This document shows, in pieces, positions 1 to 6,161 of a DNA stretch of 7,277 bases. Below the pieces are notes generated by a model. It worked only from the letters and a program-made list of their open reading frames with translations. It was not told the DNA's origin and did no database searches. Position 1 is the stretch's first letter; every line of letters begins with the position of its first letter. This DNA is from Methanobrevibacter ruminantium (lineage in GTDB: Archaea > Methanobacteriota > Methanobacteria > Methanobacteriales > Methanobacteriaceae): NCBI RefSeq assembly GCF_016294135.1, contig NZ_JAEDCO010000056.1:1-7277 (forward strand), given 5' to 3'. The position numbers were made by a program, and so were the translations under genes.

Positions 1-2
1 TG

Positions 3-317
3 TATCATGTAAATCTTGAGCGTGATGATGCAGTGTCAATGGCTAATGGAGTTGAGTTAAGAGTACCATTTTTAGATAAGGATATAATTGATTTATCATT
101 GGATATTCCTGGAATATATAAAATAAAAGATAATGGGGATATCTTGAGAAAACATATATTGAGAGATGTGGCTACATCCATTGGTGTTCCTGATTATATA
201 GCAGATAGGCCTAAAAAGGCAGCTCAATACGGTTCTGGAATCAATAAAATCTTGAAAAAGAAAGTTTTAAGATCATTTGACATTGAAGAATTCATTGAAA
301 ATCTAAAGAAAAATTAA
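3..317 (+). CDS. asnB: Asparagine synthetase (glutamine-hydrolysing), C-terminal end only (partial)
   Basis: The reading frame is open from the left edge (base 3) to a TAA at 315-317, so the real start lies outside the window; the internal ATG at 33 is not the start. The visible 104 residues are the end of the C-terminal synthetase domain, which activates aspartate with ATP and amidates it with ammonia channelled from an N-terminal glutaminase domain (not visible). The diagnostic stretch is ERDDAVSMANGVELRVPFLD, followed by a helical segment and RPKKAAQYGSG, both typical of the AsnB/Asn_synthase fold near its C-terminus. It makes free asparagine, which fits the aspartate-family genes downstream. 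A short palindrome AAATTAATTT (311-320) covers the stop, followed by a weak T-rich stretch. Only 44 bp separate it from the next gene, so read-through is possible. The family assignment is firm; the exact paralogue is not testable from this fragment. Confidence 0.9.
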   Translation, partial: YHVNLERDDAVSMANGVELRVPFLDKDIIDLSLDIPGIYKIKDNGDILRKHILRDVATSIGVPDYIADRPKKAAQYGSGINKILKKKVLRSFDIEEFIENLKKN

Positions 318-361
318 TTTCTTTATTTATCAGATGCTAATTTTGTATATTATGTGATTTT

Positions 362-1366
362 ATGAATGCAAACAATACTAACAAAAGAATTAATAGATTT
401 GATAATCTAAGAGGATTGGCAATATTTTTAGTTGTTTTGGGACATATGGCTTTTTCTACAAAGTTTTTAAGCATAAATTATTTACATAGCTACATCTTTA
501 TCTTTCATTTAGCCATATTGTTTTTTGTTGCAGGTTATTTTTCTAAAATTGACTTGAATCAACCCATTAAAATATTCAAGCGCATATTGGTTCCCTATAT
601 ATTATTCACAATTATTTATTGGATAATTTATATTCCATTTGGAAAGCCGAGTGAGGCTATTTTTATCTATCCAACTTATGCATTATGGTTTTTGTTGTCA
701 TTGTTCTTTATGAAAATGGCATTGCCAATACTTGATAAATTAAGATATCCAATTTTATTTACCTTCATATTGGCATTGTTGTTTGGATTTATAAAATATA
801 CTGGTGATATCTTAAGTTTATCAAGAACATTTTGTTTTTTACCCGTATTTTTAACAGGTTTTTACTTTAATGAATACAAGGCAAGACTTAGGGAAAACTA
901 CAGCAATATAAGTTCAGCATTGGAAAATAGTAAAGTCATATTCCTTTCAGTGCTTATTGCCTTTTTGGCATCCATTTCAGCGGCATATTACATTCCTGGA
1001 AGCATCATTATGATGAAATTTCCATATGATGGTTCATATCTAATCAATATTGCTATAAGGGCTTTAATAATAGTTTTAGGCATAGCTATCACATTGATCA
1101 TAAATAGGTTTATGACTGACAAGGAATGTCTCCTGACTAAATGGGGAAGGAATTCCATGGCAATTTATATCTTGCACATATTTTTCATTGTCTTAGTGAA
1201 AAAGTTCACTGAATCTTTCTTTTATAGCCAAAGTGAGATAATTGCATTATTAATTACATTTATCTTAAGTTTCCTGATTGTAATTTTATTATCACAGGAT
1301 TGGATAAGCAAATGCTTTAAAAGGACAATGGAATTCATTGCAAATTTAATTTTAAAAGATGCTTAA
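362..1366 (+). CDS. Acyltransferase 3 family membrane protein (fucose 4-O-acetylase-like)
   Basis: A 334-residue, strongly hydrophobic protein with about nine to ten predicted membrane helices (roughly residues 16-30, 42-60, 76-92, 105-122, 130-146, 157-170, 191-210, 228-248, 266-280, 290-311). The N-terminal signature RFDNLRGLAIFLVVLGH (12-28) carries the Arg17 and His28 typical of acyltransferase-3 proteins. A second conserved block with His49 and the motif FFVAGYF (54-60) follows, and WGRNSMAIYILH (261-272) is the usual late family motif. Known members move O-acetyl or other acyl groups across the membrane onto sugars of surface polysaccharides, lipids or glycoproteins; the closest flavour seems to be NolL/fucose acetylase-like. 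The substrate cannot be read from sequence. ATG 362 is chosen because the in-frame signature begins 11 residues later; the upstream GTGAT (354-358) is only a weak ribosome site. It sits between asnB and gatC without an obvious metabolic link to either. Confidence 0.85.
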   Translation: MNANNTNKRINRFDNLRGLAIFLVVLGHMAFSTKFLSINYLHSYIFIFHLAILFFVAGYFSKIDLNQPIKIFKRILVPYILFTIIYWIIYIPFGKPSEAIFIYPTYALWFLLSLFFMKMALPILDKLRYPILFTFILALLFGFIKYTGDILSLSRTFCFLPVFLTGFYFNEYKARLRENYSNISSALENSKVIFLSVLIAFLASISAAYYIPGSIIMMKFPYDGSYLINIAIRALIIVLGIAITLIINRFMTDKECLLTKWGRNSMAIYILHIFFIVLVKKFTESFFYSQSEIIALLITFILSFLIVILLSQDWISKCFKRTMEFIANLILKDA

Positions 1367-1531
1367 AATAGAAATTGCTTAAATTCATTTATTATAAAAG
1401 TATATTAATATTAATAAACATATATTAAGTTAATATAAATTTAACTTATATTCTTAAATTATAAAATAGGCAAATTAGGCCTTTATAATTAAAATAACCA
1501 ATTTTTAAATAAAATTTCAAGGAGAATTTAA
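1367..1531 (+). promoter_or_regulatory. Intergenic promoter region of the gatC-ACT-hom operon with an inverted repeat
   Basis: This 165-bp non-coding spacer is almost pure A/T. The best TATA-like element is TTTATAAT at 1482-1489, which would place transcription start near 1510-1515 and give a leader of about 20 nt. It forms the right arm of an imperfect inverted repeat: AATTATAAA (1457-1465) pairs with TTTATAATT (1482-1490), and GGC (1469-1471) pairs with GCC (1479-1481), with a 3-nt bulge. Upstream, TATATTAA (1421-1428) faces TTAATATA (1430-1437) and the same TATATTAA occurs 20 bp earlier at 1401-1408. These could be an operator or the end of the acyltransferase transcript. The ribosome site GGAG at 1521-1524 lies 7 nt before gatC. 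Promoter placement is inferred by eye. Confidence 0.5.
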
Positions 1532-1747
1532 ATGGCAATTGAAAAAGATGCAGAAAAGATCTTAGAGGAATTTTCAAAAACCTTAGATAAAGTTCCTGAA
1601 TTGGAAGGAACCTATTACATTACTGATAACCTTAACTTAAACCGTGAAGATGAATCCGAACAAAACGATTCAACTAAAATTGTCAGAAATGCAAGAACTG
1701 ACAAAGACGGCAATGTAGTTGTGAAAAAGGCAGAATGGACTGGTTAA
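1532..1747 (+). CDS. gatC: Asp-tRNA(Asn)/Glu-tRNA(Gln) amidotransferase subunit C, archaeal type
   Basis: A small 71-residue protein with an N-terminal amphipathic helix (IEKDAEKILEEFSKTL, 3-18), then VPELEGTYYITDNLN (21-35), an acidic polar linker around RED (38-40), and a C-terminal IVRNARTDKDGN...KKAEW segment (50-69). This matches the archaeal GatC pattern I know: PELEETYY-like block, RED, then KNAP-x-D-x-DG and a final KxxW. GatC is the small belt subunit that holds GatA and GatB together; in archaea that use GatDE for glutamine, GatCAB mainly converts Asp-tRNA(Asn) to Asn-tRNA(Asn). GatA and GatB are not in the window. The protein is on the short side, as I remember archaeal GatC at about 90 residues; the linker is probably what has shortened. 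A clear GGAG (1521-1524) fixes the start. It heads an operon with the ACT and hom genes (44 bp to the next start). Confidence 0.78.
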   Translation: MAIEKDAEKILEEFSKTLDKVPELEGTYYITDNLNLNREDESEQNDSTKIVRNARTDKDGNVVVKKAEWTG

Positions 1748-1791
1748 ACACTTATAATTATTATTGTAAATGACTAGAAGGGGATTATATT

Positions 1792-2277
1792 ATGAGAATG
1801 AATTTAATTCTTGAAATATTGGATATTCCAGGACAATTGGTTTCTATCTTAAATCCAATAGGAGAACTTGGAGCAAATGTAGTTACAATTGTTCACAAAA
1901 GGGAAATCAAGGCAGAAGAGGGTAAAGCTGCTATTCAAATAGCTATCGAAGGTGAAAGAGAAAACTTGCAAGCTGTAATAGACAGGTTCAAGGAAATGAA
2001 CATACCTCTCATTGAAGTGGATGACACTGTAAGAAAGGAAAAGTTAAGTGCAATTCTCTATGGCCACATTATTGACAGAGACTTAAGAGACACTGTTGAT
2101 AAGATCAATGCTGTTGATGGCCTTGTCGTTAGTGATTTACAATTGAAATTAGATGGTGAACTTAAATCAACTGCTTTATTAACTGTTGAACTTGATTTAG
2201 GTAAAAGAGAAATCGCATATAATAAAATCATGGAAATAGCTGAGGAGAAGGACTTCTTGGTTATTGATGAGGTATAG
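1792..2277 (+). CDS. ACT-domain protein, predicted allosteric regulator of homoserine dehydrogenase
   Basis: A 161-residue soluble protein. Residues 3-75 form an ACT domain: strand MNLILEILDIPGQL (3-16), the characteristic turn with Gly14 after DIP, LNPIGELGANVVTIVHKR (20-37), then an IQIAIEG strand (48-54). Residues 84-158 form a second alpha/beta half (SAILYGHIIDRDLRDTVDKI, then LLTVELDLG) that looks like a divergent second ligand-binding unit. It fits the family annotated as a predicted allosteric regulator of homoserine dehydrogenase (COG2061, from memory). The expected role is to bind threonine or another end-product and feed back on the neighbouring enzyme. The gene lies 11 bp upstream of hom, with hom's ribosome site overlapping its stop, so the two should be made together. 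ATG 1792 is chosen over ATG 1798 because AAGGGG (1778-1783) is 8 nt from the former and 14 from the latter. Ligand and direct contact with Hom are inference. Confidence 0.85.
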   Translation: MRMNLILEILDIPGQLVSILNPIGELGANVVTIVHKREIKAEEGKAAIQIAIEGERENLQAVIDRFKEMNIPLIEVDDTVRKEKLSAILYGHIIDRDLRDTVDKINAVDGLVVSDLQLKLDGELKSTALLTVELDLGKREIAYNKIMEIAEEKDFLVIDEV

Positions 2278-2288
2278 GGGGAATTTAA

Positions 2289-3305
2289 ATGGATGAATGT
2301 AAGCTTATATTAATGGGTTTTGGAGCTGTAGGCCAAGGTGTAGCTAAGGCTATCTCCTTAAAGAAGGATATGATCAATGAGAAATACGGAATCACTTTAA
2401 AAGTTGTAGCAGCTGCTGACTCATCTACATCTGCAATATGCCAAGATGGATTGGACGAAGAATTACTCATTAAAACCAAAGAAGAAACTGGTAAATTAGC
2501 AAATTATTCAGATTGCGGCAGTGACAAGTCTGGCATTGAAGTATTGGATGCAGTTGATTATGATGTATTGATTGAAGCAACTCCAACAAACATCAAGGAT
2601 GCTGAACCTGCAAAATCATTGACCTTAAAGGCATTTGCTGATGGAAAGGATGTTGTAACCTCAAATAAAGGACACTTAGCCTTATTCTATAAGGAATTGA
2701 TTGAAGCTAAGGAAGCTGCAGGAGTGGACTTCAAGTTTGAAGCATCTGTAGGTGGAGCTATGCCTATCATCAACTTATGTCAAGAAACCCTTGCAAGCTG
2801 TGGAATCAGCTCAATCAAAGGTATCTTAAACGGTACTACCAATTATATCCTTTCAAGAATGACCACTGAAGGAATGAGCTATGAAAATACCTTGGCAGAA
2901 TCACAGCAATTGGGAATCGCTGAAACTGACCCTACACAAGATGTTGAAGGTATTGATGCAGCATGCAAAGTGGTTATTTTAGCTAATTCCGTTTTAGGAA
3001 TCGATGCAACCTATGCTGATGTTGAAGTTAGAGGGATATCTGATGTCTCATTGGATGCAATAAACCTTGCTAAAGAGGAAGGATACTATGTAAAATTGAT
3101 TGGAGAAGTATCTGAAAAACAATTGAAAGTATCTCCAAGGCTTGTTAAGAAAAACAGTCCATTTGCAATCGATGGAACATTGAACTTAGCAAATGTAACT
3201 ACCGATTTGGCTGATGACATCACTGTAATGGGAAAAGGAGCAGGATCTTTGGAAACCGCTTCTGCAATGCTTACAGATTTAATTAATATTATTAAGAACA
3301 AATAA
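2289..3305 (+). CDS. hom: Homoserine dehydrogenase, short form lacking its own ACT domain
   Basis: Reduces aspartate semialdehyde to homoserine with NAD(P)H, the branch point to threonine and methionine. The 338-residue protein has an N-terminal Rossmann fold with GFGAVG (10-15), the conserved SNKGHLA (125-131, Lys127), EASVGGAMPII (151-161), NGTTNYIL (181-188), and the family signature ETDPTQDVEGIDAACK (212-227), in which Asp223 and Lys227 are the expected catalytic pair. It ends soon after GAGSLETASAMLTDLI, where longer bacterial enzymes continue into an ACT domain, so regulation is probably supplied by the upstream ACT protein. The AGGGGG ribosome site (2276-2281) overlaps the stop of that gene, and the 11-bp gap indicates translational coupling. 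Transcription likely ends at the hairpin that includes the hom stop codon. No key residue appears missing. The identification is firm; cofactor preference is not evident. Confidence 0.96.
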   Translation: MDECKLILMGFGAVGQGVAKAISLKKDMINEKYGITLKVVAAADSSTSAICQDGLDEELLIKTKEETGKLANYSDCGSDKSGIEVLDAVDYDVLIEATPTNIKDAEPAKSLTLKAFADGKDVVTSNKGHLALFYKELIEAKEAAGVDFKFEASVGGAMPIINLCQETLASCGISSIKGILNGTTNYILSRMTTEGMSYENTLAESQQLGIAETDPTQDVEGIDAACKVVILANSVLGIDATYADVEVRGISDVSLDAINLAKEEGYYVKLIGEVSEKQLKVSPRLVKKNSPFAIDGTLNLANVTTDLADDITVMGKGAGSLETASAMLTDLINIIKNK

Positions 3306-3345
3306 TTATATTTGTTCTAATTTTACTTTTTTTAATATTTTTTTA
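3295..3345 (+). terminator. Hairpin plus U-tract terminator of the gatC-ACT-hom operon
   Basis: A perfect 10-bp stem, AGAACAAATA (3295-3304) with TATTTGTTCT (3309-3318), has a 4-nt loop ATTA. The hom stop codon (3303-3305) sits at the top of the stem. It is followed by T-rich sequence with two T7 runs (3327-3333, 3338-3344). An alternative wider stem is possible between TTACTTTT (3323-3330) and AAAAGTAA (3351-3358). U-tracts alone can terminate archaeal transcripts, so the hairpin may instead set the mRNA 3' end. Confidence 0.65.
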
Positions 3346-3473
3346 AATTTAAAAGTAATTTGATATTACAGATTATTTTAGATTATTATAGATTTTATTA
3401 GATTTATAGAGTATTAGAAGATTACAGATTATACTTATTTAATAACATTGTTAAAGGAAAAAGGAGTTTTATA
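3306..3473 (+). promoter_or_regulatory. Promoter/leader region upstream of the apgM-like gene
   Basis: A 168-bp non-coding spacer. After the hom terminator it contains an AT-rich array of GATT-led 10-bp units (described separately), then a plausible TATA-like TTTATAGA (3403-3410), which would give a start near 3430-3435 and a leader of about 40 nt. A strong ribosome site AAGGAG (3461-3466) lies 7 nt before ATG 3474. The intervening terminator and this separate promoter-like sequence suggest the gene is transcribed apart from hom. The TATA assignment is uncertain because the whole region is AT-rich. Confidence 0.4.
3365..3432. repeat. 10-bp-period degenerate tandem repeat flanked by a 12-bp direct repeat
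   Basis: Four consecutive decamers start with GATT in exact 10-bp register: GATTATTTTA (3371), GATTATTATA (3381), GATTTTATTA (3391) and GATTTATAGA (3401). A degenerate fifth, GTATTAGAAG (3411), follows. The array is bracketed by two identical copies of ATTACAGATTAT (3365-3376 and 3421-3432). The register matches about one helical turn, placing each GATT on the same DNA face. Confidence 0.7.
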
Positions 3474-4685
3474 ATGAAATATGTTATTGTTATTGAAGAT
3501 GGTGCAAGTGATTATCCAATAGAGGAAATTGATGGAAAAACTCCTCTTAAAATAGCTGAAAAACCTGTTTTGGATAAAATAGCTAAAGAAGGAAGGACTG
3601 GATTAATCCAAAATGTGCCTGAAACATTGCCTCCGGGATCTGATGTGGCTAATATGAGCATATTCGGTTACGACCCATTGGAATATTATACTGGTCGTGG
3701 ACCACTTGAAGCTGCAAGTATGGGTGTAGAGACAAAAGAAGGGGATGTTGTATTCCGTTGCAATACCATTACAGAGCGTGATGGATTGATGGCAAGTTCA
3801 AATGCAGGACACATCTCTTCAGAAGAAGCTGCAGAGCTTATGGGAGCATTGAATGAGTACTTTAATGATAAATATCCTGATTTCAAAGGAAAATTCTATC
3901 CTGGAGTAAGCTACAGACATTTATTCGTATACAATGATAAGGAAAATTCTGAAAAGTTAGCAAAACTCGATATGGTTCCTCCACATGACTTTGTTGGAGA
4001 GACTATTGAAGACAAGATTCAATTTGATTCCTTTGCAGATGAAGTGAAGGCAATCATGTTAGAATCCAAAGAAGCATTAGCAGACCATCCTGTAAATCAA
4101 AAAAGAATTGAAGAAGGCAAGGAACCATGTAATATGGTTTGGTTCTGGGGTCAAGGAACTATGCCAGATATGCCAAAAATGGAAGATGTTTACGGCATTA
4201 AAGGAGCTGTAATAACTGGTGTAGACTTAATTAAAGGATTAGGGGTCTGTTCTGGCTGCACTAATCTTGATGTTCCAGGAGCAACTGCATTCTTTGATAC
4301 TGATTATAATGCAAAAGGGGAATATGCAGTAAATGCACTAAAGGCCAATGACATTGTATTTGTTCACATTGAAGCTCCAGATGAAGCAGGGCATGCTAAA
4401 AACCTCGAAGAAAAGGTTAAAGGCATTGAAAGCATTGATAAATATATCCTCGCTCCATTAGTTGAAGCATTGGAAAATGAATACAAGGACTTTAAAATTG
4501 CAGTATTGCCTGATCACCCAACTCCAATAGATGTGGGTACACACACTAGAGATATGGTGCCTATTGCTATCTATTCATCTAAAGACGAAGCAGATGATGT
4601 ATTGGTCTACGATGAAGACAGCGTTAAAGAGGGTGCATTAGGTGAATTGGTAGGCTGTAATTTACTTAAATTATTATTGGAATAA
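3474..4685 (+). CDS. apgM: Archaeal-type cofactor-independent phosphoglycerate mutase homologue; possible homoserine kinase
   Basis: A 403-residue, full-length alkaline-phosphatase-superfamily protein. Metal and catalytic motifs are intact: EDGASDYP (8-15, Asp9), PPGSDVAN (53-60, candidate nucleophile Ser56), GYDP..YYTGRGPLEAASMG (65-84), HIEAPDEAGH (298-307) and PDHPTP...THTRD (346-360; Asp347, His348, His357). By name the family interconverts 3- and 2-phosphoglycerate using two divalent metals. However, the middle part (PGVSYRHL 143-150, PPHDFVGETI 169-178, ADHPVNQKR 203-211, WFWGQG 223-228) has the look of the subfamily often found beside hom and thrC genes. From memory this subfamily carries the TIGRFAM label 'proposed homoserine kinase'. 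Here it lies directly after ACT-hom, which supports that reading. AAGGAG 7 nt upstream fixes the start. The fold is certain; mutase versus kinase is unresolved. Confidence 0.85.
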   Translation: MKYVIVIEDGASDYPIEEIDGKTPLKIAEKPVLDKIAKEGRTGLIQNVPETLPPGSDVANMSIFGYDPLEYYTGRGPLEAASMGVETKEGDVVFRCNTITERDGLMASSNAGHISSEEAAELMGALNEYFNDKYPDFKGKFYPGVSYRHLFVYNDKENSEKLAKLDMVPPHDFVGETIEDKIQFDSFADEVKAIMLESKEALADHPVNQKRIEEGKEPCNMVWFWGQGTMPDMPKMEDVYGIKGAVITGVDLIKGLGVCSGCTNLDVPGATAFFDTDYNAKGEYAVNALKANDIVFVHIEAPDEAGHAKNLEEKVKGIESIDKYILAPLVEALENEYKDFKIAVLPDHPTPIDVGTHTRDMVPIAIYSSKDEADDVLVYDEDSVKEGALGELVGCNLLKLLLE

Positions 4686-4771
4686 TTATATAATTATTCT
4701 ACTTTCTTTTTTTACTTATTTTTAAGAACTTTTTTTTTAATTTATTTTTTAGTTTTTTTTAACTTTTTTTT
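4680..4771 (+). terminator. Palindrome and long U-tracts after the apgM-like gene
   Basis: A perfect 20-bp palindrome has arms GAATAATTAT (4680-4689) and ATAATTATTC (4690-4699) and includes the stop codon TAA (4683-4685). It is followed by successive T-runs (T7 4707-4713, T9 4730-4738, T6 4745-4750, T8 4753-4760, T8 4764-4771). Repeated U-tracts are the known archaeal termination signal. With no unpaired loop, the palindrome as RNA would form a shorter stem. Confidence 0.65.
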
Positions 4772-4871
4772 AAAAAATTAAAAATATTTATATAAAACGG
4801 ATTTTATAGTATTTTTATATTACAATAAAAATTTTAACTTATAATAAATAATTCATATAAAGGGGAAAACA
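4772..4871 (+). promoter_or_regulatory. Promoter and leader of the TPR-CSD gene
   Basis: TTTATATA at 4787-4794 is a near-ideal archaeal TATA box, preceded by an A-rich stretch suitable as a BRE. A start about 25 bp downstream, near 4815, would give a 5' leader of roughly 55 nt. The ribosome site AAAGGGG (4859-4865) ends 6 nt before ATG 4872. This is the clearest promoter in the window. Confidence 0.65.
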
Positions 4872-6065
4872 ATGTCTAGTGTAGAAGTAAATTTAGAAAA
4901 AGCAAGAGCTTACAATAAAGTTAAAAAATATGACGAATCCTTAGAGCAGTATGAATTGGCATTGGAAGCGGATGGAGAATTAAGCCAAGGAGATAAAGAG
5001 AAATATGCTTGGGATTTATATTTTGTAAAAGTTAAGGATAATGAATTTATTGATGAAATCGAGGATTCTGCTAAAAAAATAGTTAGTGTTGTTAGTCAAA
5101 AGGATTCATCTAAAGCACCTAAACCATGCCCATACACTTTAGCTGTAATCAGATTAATGAAGACTTATACAGAAAATGAAAGGTACTTGGATGTATTGCG
5201 TTGGGCATCTAAATTAGACCCGAAAAAATTAAGCAATCAGCAATTCAAGCCTAATGATGAAGTTACAATGAACTCCAATAAGGAAAATTACTACCTTCAA
5301 ACCACTAAGGCATTGCTTGAAATTGATAAATTCGACCAAACAATCAAGTATTGTCAGGATGCATTGGTTACAATTCCTGAATTCAACAATAACAATGATG
5401 TCTGGTTTAAATTGAGAATAGCTAAATCCTATAAGGAATTAGGAGAGTATGATAATTCCATTGAGTTCTTAAAGGACATCTATAAAACCAAGAAGGACTG
5501 GTATATCTCAAGGGATATGGCTGAAAATTACTTCTTCAAAGAGGAATTTGACGAATCATTGAAATGGGCTGCTAAAGGAATATTGGCTCGTGATGGAAAG
5601 CTTGAAAACAAAGTGAAACTATTCTCTTTAGTAGGAGACATCTTGGAAATCAAGGGCTTTGAAGATGAGGCAATAATGAATAAATACATGTATTATGTTA
5701 TACGTAATGCTAAGGAATGGCCTATTGATGAGGAATTAAAGGATTTGTTAGGTAATTATGGTCTTGATTTGGAAAACACTGACTTTAAGTCTTTATTCAA
5801 GGAATATGAAAACATGTGGATCAGCATGAAATACTTTGGTCAGGAAAGGCAATATGGTGTCATTGATAAGGTATTTCCTGATGGAAAAGCCGGATTCATT
5901 AAGGCAAATGGCAAATCCTACTATTTCAAAACCTATGAATTCAAGGATGATAAGGATTACATCTATGAAGGAACTGAAGTTTCATTCTATTTAGAGGATG
6001 CTTACAATAAATCCAAGGATGAAATGGTTAAAAATGCGGTAAACATTTACTGTGAAATGCTTTAA
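4872..6065 (+). CDS. TPR protein with C-terminal cold-shock-like (OB-fold) domain
   Basis: A 397-residue, soluble, acidic-to-neutral protein without signal peptide. Residues 4-35 form a TPR-like helix pair (ARAYNKVKKYDESLEQYELAL, 11-31). Residues 40-125 are a helical region with AWDLYF (46-51), CPYTLAVIRLMK (86-97) and LRWASKLDP (109-117). Residues 137-240 contain further TPR-like pairs (YYLQTTKALLEIDKFDQTIKY, NDVWFKLRIAKSYKELGEYD, then KKDWYISRDMAENYF). Residues 328-392 resemble a cold-shock domain: YGVIDKVFPDGKAGFI (328-343, RNP1-like GFI), SYYFKTYEF (349-357, RNP2-like), EGTEVSF (366-372) and MVKNAVNI (385-392), equivalent to the usual final A-x-NV. The likely job is binding single-stranded RNA or DNA with the TPR part as a protein scaffold. 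I do not recognise a characterised orthologue. It has its own promoter and converges on the next gene. Confidence 0.75.
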   Translation: MSSVEVNLEKARAYNKVKKYDESLEQYELALEADGELSQGDKEKYAWDLYFVKVKDNEFIDEIEDSAKKIVSVVSQKDSSKAPKPCPYTLAVIRLMKTYTENERYLDVLRWASKLDPKKLSNQQFKPNDEVTMNSNKENYYLQTTKALLEIDKFDQTIKYCQDALVTIPEFNNNNDVWFKLRIAKSYKELGEYDNSIEFLKDIYKTKKDWYISRDMAENYFFKEEFDESLKWAAKGILARDGKLENKVKLFSLVGDILEIKGFEDEAIMNKYMYYVIRNAKEWPIDEELKDLLGNYGLDLENTDFKSLFKEYENMWISMKYFGQERQYGVIDKVFPDGKAGFIKANGKSYYFKTYEFKDDKDYIYEGTEVSFYLEDAYNKSKDEMVKNAVNIYCEML

Positions 6066-6116
6066 AAATAGTAATTTAAAGTAAATAAATAAAAAATTTA
6101 ATTAAAAATAGTAAAT

Positions 6117-6160
6117 AAGATTGATTAGAAATTTAATCAATCTTTAAATATTCTTTTTTT
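6117..6160. terminator. Bidirectional hairpin terminator between convergent genes
   Basis: A perfect 11-bp stem, AAGATTGATTA (6117-6127) with TAATCAATCTT (6134-6144), has a 6-nt loop GAAATT. On the plus strand it is followed by a T7 run (6154-6160). On the minus strand the sequence leaving the hairpin (complement of 6116-6061) is also U-rich. It sits 51 bp past the TPR-CSD stop and 17 bp past the end of the minus-strand gene, so it can serve both transcripts. Confidence 0.7.
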
Positions 6161-6161
6161 C

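Noticed and set aside
33..317. A separate 94-residue gene starting at ATG 33
   Set aside because: The asparagine synthetase motif continues in frame upstream of this ATG to the window edge, so it is an internal methionine of a truncated-by-window gene.
3365..3432. CRISPR-like array
   Set aside because: Units are 10 bp, contiguous and degenerate with no spacers, and no cas genes are nearby.
2285..3886. Minus-strand reading frames at 2285-2479, 3086-3301 and 3686-3886
   Set aside because: They lie antisense inside hom and the apgM-like gene, have no ribosome sites or recognisable motifs, and are explained by the strong coding signal of the plus strand.
4699..4871. Small RNA or riboswitch in the T-rich spacer
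   Set aside because: The sequence is low-complexity A/T with U-tracts, a TATA box and a ribosome site; no conserved aptamer-like G/C-bearing structure is visible.
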